Assembly (NCBI GenBank): GCA_041619315.1
Contig: JBFKEC010000019.1
Span: forward strand, 1-20,811
Reading direction: 5' to 3'
DNA length: 20,811 nucleotides
Source of the DNA: Oceanococcus sp041619315
GTDB taxonomy: Bacteria; Pseudomonadota; Gammaproteobacteria; Nevskiales; Oceanococcaceae
Made by a program: the position numbers and the translations under genes. The first letter of the stretch is position 1, and the number at the start of each line of letters is the position of its first letter. Below the pieces are notes generated by a model. The model searched no databases, was not told the DNA's origin, and saw only the letters and a list, made by a program, of their open reading frames with translations. This document shows, in pieces, positions 7,616 through 15,068 of this stretch.

Positions 7616-7896
7616 TGCTTGCCGCGGCGATGACCGCCATTTTGATCTCCATGGTGCTGCTGCTGGTCAGAGCAGTGCTCGGCCCCAAGGTCTATGACCG
7701 CATCCTGGCGGTGAACATTTTCGGCAACAAGACCGTGCTGTTCATTTCGGTGCTGGGTTTTTTGAACGGCCGGCCGGATTTTCTCGACGTGGCGCTGGTC
7801 TATGCCCTGATCAACTTCATGGGCATGGTGGCCGTACTGAAATTTATGCATTTTCGTGACCTGGGCTATGGCCTGGTCAGTCAGGACAAACGCTGA
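7612..7896 (+). CDS. mrpF: Na+/H+ antiporter subunit F (MrpF/MnhF; MbhB-like)
   Basis: This is a small three-helix membrane subunit, 94 residues. Diagnostic segments are VRAVLGPKVYDRILAVN (19-35), with the conserved GP..DR..A.N pattern, and PDFLDVALVYALINFMG toward the C-terminus. Predicted helices lie at about 4-22, 37-52 and 58-80. The gene overlaps mrpE by four bases and mrpG by one base (TGATG), indicating coupled translation. A second ATG directly follows the first, so the N-terminus could be one residue shorter. Confidence 0.92.
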   Translation: MMLAAAMTAILISMVLLLVRAVLGPKVYDRILAVNIFGNKTVLFISVLGFLNGRPDFLDVALVYALINFMGMVAVLKFMHFRDLGYGLVSQDKR

Positions 7897-8216
7897 TGAT
7901 CGCCACCGCACTGTCCAACACATTTCTGCTCATCGGCAGCCTGGCCCTGATTATTGGCTCGCTCGGCATGATGCGCTTTCCAGACTTCTACGCCCGCACC
8001 CATGCCGCCGGCGTGACCGAGACCGCCGGTTCGGCGTTCATCATGGTCGGCCTGATGTTCGCCGCCGGACCGACCCTGGTCACGCTCAAGCTGATGGTGG
8101 TGCTGAGCCTGCTGCTGTATACCTCGCCCACCGCCGGACACGCATTGGCTCAAGCCGCACTGATTGACGGACAAAAACCGGTTGGGCGTATCGAGACGGA
8201 TGAGAACAGCGCATGA
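7896..8216 (+). CDS. mrpG: Na+/H+ antiporter subunit G (MrpG/MnhG; MbhC-like)
   Basis: This 106-residue membrane subunit has three helices. The family signature is clear: IGSLGMMRFPDFYARTHAAG (20-39), where G-x-x-RxPDxYxRxHAA is characteristic of MrpG, then TLVTLKLMVVLSLLLYTSPTAGHALAQAA in the last helix. The start ATG 7896 overlaps the mrpF stop by one base, and the stop overlaps the next start (ATGA at 8213). Nothing is missing compared with the family. Confidence 0.92.
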   Translation: MIATALSNTFLLIGSLALIIGSLGMMRFPDFYARTHAAGVTETAGSAFIMVGLMFAAGPTLVTLKLMVVLSLLLYTSPTAGHALAQAALIDGQKPVGRIETDENSA

Positions 8217-8779
8217 GTGAACATGCCCTGCTGGCCATCGACGCCGTCCTGCTGGTCATTTTGCTGACCACCGCAATCGCCATTGCGCGCCAGCGCAATC
8301 TGTTTGCCGCGGCCATGATGACCGGCCTGTTCAGCCTGACGCTGGCCTGCCTGTTCGTGCTGCTCGATGCCATGGATGTGGCGTTCACCGAAGCCGCCGT
8401 CGGCGCCGGGATTTCCACCGTGCTCATGCTTGGCGCGCTGGCCCTGACCGAATACCGCGACCACCCCACCTCGCGCGGCCAACACACGCTGGCGCTGCTG
8501 TTGTGCGTGGCCGTCGGCGCCTTGCTGATGCTCGCCGCCAGCGAATGGCCAGCTTTGGGCGATCCGACAACCCCGGTCCATCAGCACCCAATTACCGCGC
8601 ACTTCCTTGAGCAATCACAGCAGGAAATTGATCTGCCCAATGTGGTCACCTCGGTGTTGTCCAGCTATCGCGGCTACGACACCTTGGGCGAAGTCACCGT
8701 GGTATTCACCGCAGGACTGGCGGTGCTGATTCTGCTGCTTGGCGTACGCAAGGAGAGCAACAACGAGGACGACGCATGA
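8213..8779 (+). CDS. MbhD/MbhE-like antiporter subunit (equivalent of the MrpA C-terminal part)
   Basis: The 188-residue membrane protein resembles the C-terminal extension of bacterial MrpA, which in archaeal Mbh complexes exists as separate MbhD and MbhE subunits. The N-terminal half (helices ~6-24, 30-50, 62-78) has the MbhD/DUF4040-type segment AFTEAAVGAGISTVLMLGALALTE (57-80), with the conserved EAAVGAG..T motif. The second half (helices ~94-109 and 162-180) contains the MbhE-type RGYDTLGEVTVVFTAGLAVL (152-171). In NuoJ-like proteins this segment lines the ion path at the subunit interface. Here it is a stand-alone gene between mrpG and mrpB, so mrpA is split. It overlaps both neighbours by four bases. 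The assignment rests on motif resemblance and gene order. Confidence 0.85.
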   Translation: MSEHALLAIDAVLLVILLTTAIAIARQRNLFAAAMMTGLFSLTLACLFVLLDAMDVAFTEAAVGAGISTVLMLGALALTEYRDHPTSRGQHTLALLLCVAVGALLMLAASEWPALGDPTTPVHQHPITAHFLEQSQQEIDLPNVVTSVLSSYRGYDTLGEVTVVFTAGLAVLILLLGVRKESNNEDDA

Positions 8780-9234
8780 CGCCCAAAAGGAACAACGCGG
8801 TACTGCGCGTAGTCACCAAACAGATCATTCCGATGATTCTGCTGTTCGCGCTGTACGTTCAGTTCCATGGTGAATATGGCCCCGGCGGCGGCTTCCAGGC
8901 CGGAGTAATCTTTGCCGCCGGTTTCGTGCTGTATGCCCTGGTCTTTGGCCTTGACCTTGCCAGCCGGGCCATGCCGGCGCGCGCGCTGTTCCGGATTGCA
9001 CCGCTGGGCGTGCTGCTGTTTGCCGGAGTCGGCGTTTACAGCCTGCTCAAGGGGTATGCCTTTCTGGACTATACCGCGATCGACCCGCACGATCCGGTAC
9101 ACGCCCAGCACTTGGGCATTCTGATTATCGAGCTGGGGGTTGGCCTGACCGTGTTTTCGGTCCTGCTGCTGATCTTCTACGCCTTTGCTGGACGCCGCCG
9201 CGCCGATAGCCTGACCCACAAGGATATGGGCTGA
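8776..9234 (+). CDS. mrpB: Na+/H+ antiporter subunit B (MrpB/MnhB; MbhF-like)
   Basis: This membrane subunit of 152 residues has about four helices. The signature FHGEYGPGGGFQAGVIFAAGF (29-49) is the highly conserved MnhB motif (H-x-x-x-PGGGFQxG). It is followed by a helix near 75-88 and the C-terminal LGILIIELGVGLTVFSVLLLIFYAF. GAGGA lies 6 bases before ATG 8776, a good ribosome site. The gene overlaps the MbhD/E-like gene by four bases and mrpC by one base. In Mrp clusters MrpB normally follows MrpA directly; here it follows only the A C-terminal equivalent. Confidence 0.94.
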   Translation: MTPKRNNAVLRVVTKQIIPMILLFALYVQFHGEYGPGGGFQAGVIFAAGFVLYALVFGLDLASRAMPARALFRIAPLGVLLFAGVGVYSLLKGYAFLDYTAIDPHDPVHAQHLGILIIELGVGLTVFSVLLLIFYAFAGRRRADSLTHKDMG

Positions 9235-9590
9235 TGAATCTGGGGCTGATCAACGGCTATGCCGCCGTCGCACTGCTGATGACCGGGCTGTACATCGTTC
9301 TGGCCTACGACAATCCGATCAAACGCCTGATTGGCCTGAGCATCTTCCAGGCCGCGATCTTCGTGCTGTACATCAGCATGGGCCGGATCGCCGGCGGGAC
9401 CGCGCCGATTCTGGCCGAAGGGTTCGAACACTATTCTCATCCTCTGCCGCACGTACTGATCCTCACCGCCATTGTGGTCGGGGTGGCCATGCTTGCACTG
9501 GGACTGGCGCTGATCGTGCGCATCTATGAAGAATATGGCTCGATCGACGAACAACACATTCTGGAACTGGAACGGGAGCCGGACGCTTGA
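9234..9590 (+). CDS. mrpC: Na+/H+ antiporter subunit C (MrpC/MnhC; NuoK-like, MbhG-like)
   Basis: This 118-residue subunit is homologous to NuoK of complex I. Three helices are visible (~7-25, 32-50, 72-96). Characteristic segments are GLYIVLAYDNPIKRLIGLSIFQAAIFVLYI (18-47) and HPLPHVLILTAIVVGVAMLALGLALIVRIYE (67-97), the latter containing the PHxLxLTAIVVG signature of MnhC. It overlaps mrpB by one base (TGATG) and shares its stop with the TTG start of mrpD. Its length is normal. Confidence 0.94.
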   Translation: MNLGLINGYAAVALLMTGLYIVLAYDNPIKRLIGLSIFQAAIFVLYISMGRIAGGTAPILAEGFEHYSHPLPHVLILTAIVVGVAMLALGLALIVRIYEEYGSIDEQHILELEREPDA

Positions 9591-11011
9591 ACAGCCTGGT
9601 TCTGCCAGCCCTGATCCCTCTGCTCGCTGCACCGCTGATCGTCCTGGTCGGCGGCCGTAAGCGAGCCTGGATTCTGGCCTGGATTGCACTTGCCGCGGCT
9701 TTTGCCAGCGTGCTCCATCTGTTTTCGCTGGGCGACGGGCAAAACGCACTGGGTGGCTGGGATGCGCCGGTCGGTATCACCTATGTGATTGACGCGGCCA
9801 ACCGTCCGATCCTGCTTCTGATCATGCTGGCCGGCCTGCTCGGCCTATTGTGTGCACCACCAGATCGCCTGGCCTGGCTGGAAACGCCGCGCCCGGCCAT
9901 CTTCTACGCGCTGTACTGCCTGTGCGTCAGCGGTCTGGCCGGCATGGCCTCGACCGGCGATGCCTTCAACGTATTCGTATTTCTGGAAATCTCCTCACTC
10001 GCAACCTATGCGCTGGTCGCCAGCGGCCCCGGCCGCAAGGCCTTGCGCGCGGCCTTTCAGTACCTGGTGCTGGGCACACTGGGCGGCAGTTTCGTGTTGC
10101 TTGGGGTTGGCCTGCTGTACATGGCTACCGGCAGTCTCAACATGGCTGACATTGCCCGCCTGATTCCGGCTTCCCCGCTGCACAATGCGGTGCTGGTTGG
10201 CGGCGCTTTCGTGCTGCTCGGTTTCATGCTGAAAAGCGCCCTGTTTCCGTTGCATCAATGGTTACCCGGCGCCTACAGTCGCAGCCCCAATGCGGTGGCG
10301 GTGCTGCTCGCCGCCAGCGGCACAAAGGTTTCGCTGTACGCGCTGTGCCGCATCATGTTCGGAGTTTTCGGGCTGAGTTGGCTGCTGGCTCACCACGTCG
10401 ACAAGATCCTTCTGATTCTGGCTTGTGCGGCGATGTTGTTCGGCTCACTCGGAGCGATACAACAGACCCGCCTGAAAGCCCTGCTGGCGTGGTCCAGCAT
10501 CGCCCAGATCGGCTACATCGTGCTGGGTATCAGCACCCTGAGCCAGGCCGGGCTCAGTGCAGCCTGGCTGTTCATGCTGTTTCATGGCCTGATCAAAGGC
10601 GGGTTGTTCGTGTGTGCCAGCGGCCTGAGCAGCGACCGGATCAAAAATCTACCCGGCCTGGGCCGGCGCGACCCGCTACGCGCAACCTGCATGACCCTGC
10701 TCGCTCTGGCCTTGCTCGGTGTCCCGCTGACGGCCGGCTTTGTCAGCAAGTGGCTGCTGCTGCAGGCGGTGTGGGACAGTGGCGCTCTGCTCGGGGTTGT
10801 GGTTTTCGCCCTCAGCTCATTGCTCGCTGTGGCCTATGTGGCACGCATAGTCCTGCCACTGTGGCAGAGCAGTGACAATTCCCAGCCTCTCATCACGCCC
10901 TGGACCATGCGTCTGGGCATGCTGCTGACCACCGCCGCCGCCCTGCTGTTCGGGGTCTGGCCGGGGCCGGTGATCGAATTGTGCCGACAGGCTGCGGAGG
11001 CATTGCTGTGA
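9587..11011 (+). CDS. mrpD: Na+/H+ antiporter subunit D (MrpD/MnhD; MbhH-like), TTG start
   Basis: This is an ion-translocating antiporter-like subunit, related to NuoM/NuoN, with 474 residues and about 14 helices. The proton-path residues are all present: Glu134 in helix 5 (FLEISSLATYAL), Lys216 (LKSALFPLHQWLP), Lys247 (AASGTKVSLYAL) and Lys388 (AGFVSKWLLL). The T-K-V pattern at helix 8 is typical of MrpD rather than MrpA. The start is TTG at 9587: GGGAG lies 8 bases upstream and the TTG overlaps the mrpC stop, matching the coupling seen across the operon; no suitable ATG or GTG exists nearby. The stop overlaps the GTG of the next antiporter gene. Confidence 0.93.
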   Translation: MNSLVLPALIPLLAAPLIVLVGGRKRAWILAWIALAAAFASVLHLFSLGDGQNALGGWDAPVGITYVIDAANRPILLLIMLAGLLGLLCAPPDRLAWLETPRPAIFYALYCLCVSGLAGMASTGDAFNVFVFLEISSLATYALVASGPGRKALRAAFQYLVLGTLGGSFVLLGVGLLYMATGSLNMADIARLIPASPLHNAVLVGGAFVLLGFMLKSALFPLHQWLPGAYSRSPNAVAVLLAASGTKVSLYALCRIMFGVFGLSWLLAHHVDKILLILACAAMLFGSLGAIQQTRLKALLAWSSIAQIGYIVLGISTLSQAGLSAAWLFMLFHGLIKGGLFVCASGLSSDRIKNLPGLGRRDPLRATCMTLLALALLGVPLTAGFVSKWLLLQAVWDSGALLGVVVFALSSLLAVAYVARIVLPLWQSSDNSQPLITPWTMRLGMLLTTAAALLFGVWPGPVIELCRQAAEALL

Positions 11012-12441
11012 ACCTGTTATTGCCCATGCTGTTGCCGCTGCTCGGCGCCGTGTTGCTGGGTCTGTGCGGGCGCTGGCCCAATCTGCGCGAAGGGATTTCG
11101 GTGCTCGCCGGCGTGGCCACCGCTATCAGTGTGTGGTGGCTTTATCAGGCCGGTCCGACCAGCCTGCTGCTGACCGATTTCGGTGGCGGCCTGAGCATTT
11201 ACTTCGCCTCGGAACCGCTGGGCTTGCTGTTTGCCATGGTCGCCGGTGGTCTGTGGCCAATCACCGCGATATATGCGGCGGGCTACCTGCGCGGCGCGGG
11301 TGAGAAACACCACACTCGTTTCTTTATCTTCATGGCGGTTTCGATTGCCGCGGCTCAGTGCATCGCCCTGTCCGGCAACCTGTTCACCCTGTTCATAGGC
11401 TATGAACTGTTGACCTTGGCAACCTGGCCGCTGGTTGCCCACAAAGGCGATGACAACGCACGCAAAGGCGGGCGCACCTATCTGAGCTATCTGATTCCCA
11501 GCTCAGTGGCCCTGCTGCTGCCGGCCATTATTATCGTTCAGCAAGTCGCCGGCACCACCGTGTTTGCCTATGACGGCGTGCTCGCTGCGGCCGAACTGGG
11601 CCCGGTCGGCCTGGGCCTGCTGTATGCCATGTTCCTGTTCGGGATCGGCAAGGCCGCCCTGATGCCACTGCATGGCTGGCTACCCGCCGCCATGGTCGCC
11701 CCCACACCGGTCAGCGCGCTTCTGCATGCGGTGGCGGTGGTCAAAGCCGGGGTGTTCTGCGTGCTCAAGGTCACGCTGTACATTTTCGGCCTGGATACGC
11801 TGAGCGCCGCAGGCGCAACCGACCCGCTCATACTGATCGCCGCGTTCAGCATGATTGCCGCCTCGCTGGTCGCCCTGCATGCGGACAACCTGAAACGTCG
11901 GCTGGCCTACTCCACGGTTAGCCAGCTGGCCTATGTCAGTCTTGCTGCGGCCCTGGCCACATCCGCTGCAGCCTATGCCGGCAGCCTGCAGATCGTGATG
12001 CACGCGTTCGGCAAGATCACCCTGTTCTTCTGCGCCGGGGCGATTTACGTCGCGCACAAGAAAACCCTGGTCAGCCAGCTTGATGGTCTGGGCCGACAAA
12101 TGCCGCTGACCTTCATCGCTTTCACCCTCGGCGCGATTTCCATCATCGGATTGCCCCCGGGCGGTGGCGCGTGGACCAAATGGTGGCTGATGATTGGCGC
12201 ACTGGATGCCGGTCACGCTTGGCTGCTGGGCGTACTGGCCTTGAGCACATTGCTCAACATCGCCTATCTGCTGCCCATTCCGGCGCGCGCCTTCCTTGCT
12301 GGCGACACGCCGTGGCGCTGGGCTGAAGCACCGCTGGCCTGTCTGCTGCCGCTGTGCCTGACCGCGCTGGTCAGCCTGTGGCTGTTTTTCCAGATTCCGA
12401 TGAGCAACGCCTTGATCGGGATCACCGGAGTGCAACCATGA
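11008..12441 (+). CDS. Second antiporter-like subunit (NuoL/MrpA-N type of the MrpD family)
   Basis: This is a 477-residue proton-antiporter membrane subunit with about 14 helices. Key residues are Glu133 (FIGYELLTLATWPL), Lys215 (GIGKAALMPLHGWLPAAM), His240 and Lys246 (SALLHAVAVVKAGVF), and Lys391 (GAWTKWW). The TPVSALLHAxxVVKAG signature is of the NuoL/MrpA N-terminal type, unlike the TKV of mrpD, so it may stand in for the missing MrpA antiporter domain; this is inference. The start GTG 11008 overlaps the mrpD stop, and GGAGG lies 7 bases upstream. It overlaps the following small gene by four bases. Database names would probably be 'antiporter subunit D', but MrpA N-terminal equivalent seems closer by motif. 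Confidence 0.88.
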   Translation: MNLLLPMLLPLLGAVLLGLCGRWPNLREGISVLAGVATAISVWWLYQAGPTSLLLTDFGGGLSIYFASEPLGLLFAMVAGGLWPITAIYAAGYLRGAGEKHHTRFFIFMAVSIAAAQCIALSGNLFTLFIGYELLTLATWPLVAHKGDDNARKGGRTYLSYLIPSSVALLLPAIIIVQQVAGTTVFAYDGVLAAAELGPVGLGLLYAMFLFGIGKAALMPLHGWLPAAMVAPTPVSALLHAVAVVKAGVFCVLKVTLYIFGLDTLSAAGATDPLILIAAFSMIAASLVALHADNLKRRLAYSTVSQLAYVSLAAALATSAAAYAGSLQIVMHAFGKITLFFCAGAIYVAHKKTLVSQLDGLGRQMPLTFIAFTLGAISIIGLPPGGGAWTKWWLMIGALDAGHAWLLGVLALSTLLNIAYLLPIPARAFLAGDTPWRWAEAPLACLLPLCLTALVSLWLFFQIPMSNALIGITGVQP

Positions 12442-12695
12442 GCTCGCAAACGCGATCACGCCAGAACCGTTTGATCTGGGTCCTGCTGGGCTGCGCCGCG
12501 GCCTCCGTCATTGCTGGCCTTTTCAATCATTGGCACGCGCATTTTGCCGCCGAAGCCTGGCCGGGGTTTTTCGCTGCACTGGGCTTTGCCGCCATCGTCC
12601 TTGCCGGGCTCGGCGCTCGCGCACTGCAGCCATTGCTGCGGCGCTCGGAAAACTACTACGACGCATCGCCCACGCAGGAGCACGAGCATGATTGA
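12438..12695 (+). CDS. Small two-helix membrane protein of the antiporter operon
   Basis: This 85-residue protein has two predicted membrane helices (~12-28 and ~40-62), a charged N-terminus (SSQTRSRQNR) and a hydrophilic tail rich in His, Glu and Asp (RRSENYYDASPTQEHEHD). It is not one of the seven canonical Mrp subunits. The segment WPGFFAALGFAAIVLAGLGA, followed by LLRRSENYYD, recalls small uncharacterised proteins found with some antiporter clusters; this is from memory and unverified. Its ATG overlaps the stop of the preceding antiporter subunit (ATGA), and it overlaps the next gene by 8 bases. The embedding strongly suggests a structural or assembly subunit of the complex. The function is unknown. 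Confidence 0.82.
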   Translation: MSSQTRSRQNRLIWVLLGCAAASVIAGLFNHWHAHFAAEAWPGFFAALGFAAIVLAGLGARALQPLLRRSENYYDASPTQEHEHD

Positions 12696-14385
12696 GTGGC
12701 TGCTGCACCCGGCCTATCAACTGTTCGCTGCGGGATTGATCGCCAGTGCCTGCGGGCACCGTGTGGGCGGCGCAGTTGCCGTGCTGGCCCCGCTGCTGGG
12801 TATCGCCACGCTGATCAACCTGCCCGAAGGGTTCGCCCTCAATGCCGCGCTCGGGCCCTACAACCTGCAACCACTGCGGGTTGACGCGCTCGGCTTCGTT
12901 TTTGCCCTGATTTTCCTGATCGCCACGGCCTTGAGCCAGCTGTTTGCGCTGGGCGAAAACCGCCGGGTGTTGCGCGGTGCCGGGCTGATTTACGCCGGCG
13001 CGGCCGTTGGCGGGGTGCTGGCCGGCGACCTGATCTCGCTGTTCATACACTGGGAATTGACCGCACTGGCCTCAGTCCTGCTGATCTGGGATGGCCAGCG
13101 CAAACCCGACCGCGCCCACATCCGCGCTGGCCTGCGCTATCTGATGCTGCAGATCATCTCCGGCCTGCTGCTGTTGATGGGAACCGTCATCTGGATACGC
13201 AACACCGGGCACGCCCGCTTCGAGCACATTGGCCTAATGGGGCCTGGCGGCCTGCTGATCTTCCTGGCCTTTGGCATCAAATGCGCATTCCCGCTGCTGC
13301 ACAACTGGCTGCATGATGCTTACCCGCGCGCCTCGGCCTCGGGCACGGTCATGCTCTCCGCATTCACCACCAAACTGGCGATTTACGCATTGGCGCGCGG
13401 CTATGCCGGGACCGAATCACTGCTCTGGATTGGGGCGCTGATGGCGACCCTGCCGATCCTGCTGAGCGTGCTGGAGAATGATTTGCGCCGGGTTCTGACC
13501 TATGGCCTCAACAGCCAGCAGGGGTTCATGGTGGTCGGCATCGGCATCGGCACCCCGCTGGCCATCGACGGCGCGGTGGCCCACGCATTTGCCTGCGTGC
13601 TGTACATGGCCTTGCTGTTCATGGCGACCGGCGCAGTGCTGCTGCGCACCGGCACCACCCGCGTCACCGATCTGGGCGGACTGTATCGCCACATGCCCTG
13701 GACCACTGCATTCTGCATGGTCGGCGCGCTTTCGATTGCCGCCTTCCCGCTGTTCTCGGGGTTTGCGACCAAATCCATGATCGTGTCAGCGGCCGCCTAT
13801 GAGCATAAGCTGTGGTTGTGGCTGGCCTTGCTGTTTGCCTCGGTTGGCGTGCTTGCGCATTCCGGCATCAAGACACCCTACTTCGCATTCTTCGGCCCGG
13901 ATCGCGGCATTGCCTGCCGTGAAGCGCCGTTGCCCATGCTGCTGGCGATGGGCCTGACTGCCGCCCTGTGCATTGCCATCGGGGTGTTTCCACAACCGCT
14001 GTATGCGCTGCTGCCGAACACGTCGAGCTACGCAGTGTTTACCGCCGATCACGTGATCAGCCAGTTGCAAATGCTGCTGTTCGGCGCTCTGGCGTTTGTG
14101 GTGCTGCTGCGCCTGGGCCTGTATCCGCGGGAAACCCGCAGCCTGACCCTGGACAGCGACTGGTTGTATCGCCGCGCCGGGCCGCGTGCATGGCGCTTGG
14201 TCATGGCGCTGTGGGGCACATTCATGCGCCTGCTCGGCACATTGGGTGGTGCATTGCGACGCAGTGGACAGCGCATTCTGGTGGACGCCTTCAGCGAACA
14301 GGAACTGGGCGGGGTTTGGTCACTGACCAGCGGCGCAGCCCTGCTGCTGATTCTGCTCGGCGTGTGGCTATTGCAACTGCTTTAG
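12688..14385 (+). CDS. Third antiporter-like subunit (MrpD/NuoN family) with C-terminal extension
   Basis: This is a 565-residue ion-translocating subunit. Conserved residues are Glu123 (FIHWELTALASVLL), Lys198 (GIKCAFPLLHNWLHDAY), Lys229 (AFTTKLAIYAL) and Lys362 (SGFATKSMIV), so the proton path appears intact. The last ~100 residues form an extension beyond a typical MrpD: a helix near 490-503, a basic/amphipathic segment (DSDWLYRRAGPRAWRLVMALWGTFMRLL) and a final helix (LLLILLGVWLLQLL). This resembles the lateral C-terminal part of NuoL-like subunits but is not assigned with confidence. The start is ATG 12688, with GGAG 7 bases upstream. It is the last gene of the operon. Its TAG overlaps, by four bases, the TAA of the convergent Popeye-type gene, and no terminator is visible. 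Confidence 0.88.
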   Translation: MIEWLLHPAYQLFAAGLIASACGHRVGGAVAVLAPLLGIATLINLPEGFALNAALGPYNLQPLRVDALGFVFALIFLIATALSQLFALGENRRVLRGAGLIYAGAAVGGVLAGDLISLFIHWELTALASVLLIWDGQRKPDRAHIRAGLRYLMLQIISGLLLLMGTVIWIRNTGHARFEHIGLMGPGGLLIFLAFGIKCAFPLLHNWLHDAYPRASASGTVMLSAFTTKLAIYALARGYAGTESLLWIGALMATLPILLSVLENDLRRVLTYGLNSQQGFMVVGIGIGTPLAIDGAVAHAFACVLYMALLFMATGAVLLRTGTTRVTDLGGLYRHMPWTTAFCMVGALSIAAFPLFSGFATKSMIVSAAAYEHKLWLWLALLFASVGVLAHSGIKTPYFAFFGPDRGIACREAPLPMLLAMGLTAALCIAIGVFPQPLYALLPNTSSYAVFTADHVISQLQMLLFGALAFVVLLRLGLYPRETRSLTLDSDWLYRRAGPRAWRLVMALWGTFMRLLGTLGGALRRSGQRILVDAFSEQELGGVWSLTSGAALLLILLGVWLLQLL

Positions 14386-15059
14386 CTTGACGCCTCAGCC
14401 AGTCCGTAGCGGGCTTCCTCGCGCTGAATCTTGCAGACCACATCCAGGCCCAGCACCGACTGCACGCGCGCCCACAGCACCGGTTGCTGGCGCTGTATGC
14501 GTTCCAGCACCTGGCGCGGCCAGGTGCGCAGCTCACCATCACCCACCAGACGCACCGTGGCGCTGGCCGGACGCCCGGTCAGCATGCTCATTTCACCGAC
14601 AAAACATGGGGTCTGGACCCGCCGTGGCGGGTGGCCCCATTTTTCCATGGTCAGACTGCCACTCGACAGCCAGTACAGCGCCTCAGGCCGGGTGCCTTCA
14701 CGGGTCAGCTCCAGGGCATGGGCCTGACGCACCTCAGCCATTTCCCAGAAGCGCAGAAACTCGCCCGCGCGCAAGGCCGCAAAGTGGGCTTCGTAAACCG
14801 CGCGTAGTGCTTCCGGAATGGCCACCGCGCGACGCTCTCGCAGTATGCGCAAGACCCAGAAGCTGTTGATCGCAACCAGCACCAGATTCCAGCCGGCAAT
14901 CGCCACAACACCGCGACTGATGGCGTAGACCGCAACCACGCTTTGCGCCACGGCCAGCAATGCGCGCAACCACAGCACATCGCGCGCCAGCAAGGCGACC
15001 AGCTGCAGCAGGTATCCCAGGTGAACCAGGTAGCTCAGCAACAGCGTCCATTCCGCCAT
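14382..15059 (-). CDS. Popeye-domain (POPDC-like) membrane protein with cNMP-binding-like domain
   Basis: The 225-residue protein has three predicted membrane helices (~4-24, 29-46, 52-72), then a cytosolic domain with a cyclic-nucleotide-binding fold pattern. The linker RILRERRAVAIPEALRAVYEAHFAAL (71-96), EFLRFWEMAE and ALYWLSSGSLTM (127-138) match the Popeye layout of three helices plus CNB domain. The phosphate-binding cassette region reads GEMSMLTGRPASATV (155-169): the Gly-Glu that contacts ribose is kept, but the Arg of the usual PRxA motif is missing (PASA). It may bind cyclic nucleotide differently or not at all. GAGGGGG, overlapping the dnaQ stop, lies just upstream of ATG 15059, so it is translated with dnaQ. 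A link to DNA replication is not implied by the protein itself. The function is unknown. Confidence 0.8.
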   Translation of the reverse strand: MAEWTLLLSYLVHLGYLLQLVALLARDVLWLRALLAVAQSVVAVYAISRGVVAIAGWNLVLVAINSFWVLRILRERRAVAIPEALRAVYEAHFAALRAGEFLRFWEMAEVRQAHALELTREGTRPEALYWLSSGSLTMEKWGHPPRRVQTPCFVGEMSMLTGRPASATVRLVGDGELRTWPRQVLERIQRQQPVLWARVQSVLGLDVVCKIQREEARYGLAEASS

Positions 15060-15068
15060 GTTTCCCCC

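Noticed and set aside
11680..12459. Open frame of 259 codons on the minus strand
   Set aside because: It is antisense to the second antiporter subunit; a Gln/Arg/Gly-rich composition is typical of shadow frames.
12511..12687. N-terminal extension of the third antiporter gene from 12511
   Set aside because: It would overlap the small membrane gene for 185 bases and is not hydrophobic; ATG 12688 has a good ribosome site.
7139..14385. Respiratory complex I (nuo) or membrane-bound hydrogenase operon
   Set aside because: The E, F, G and B subunits are specific to Mrp/Mbh-type antiporters, and no hydrogenase, quinone-module or iron-sulfur subunit genes are present in the window.
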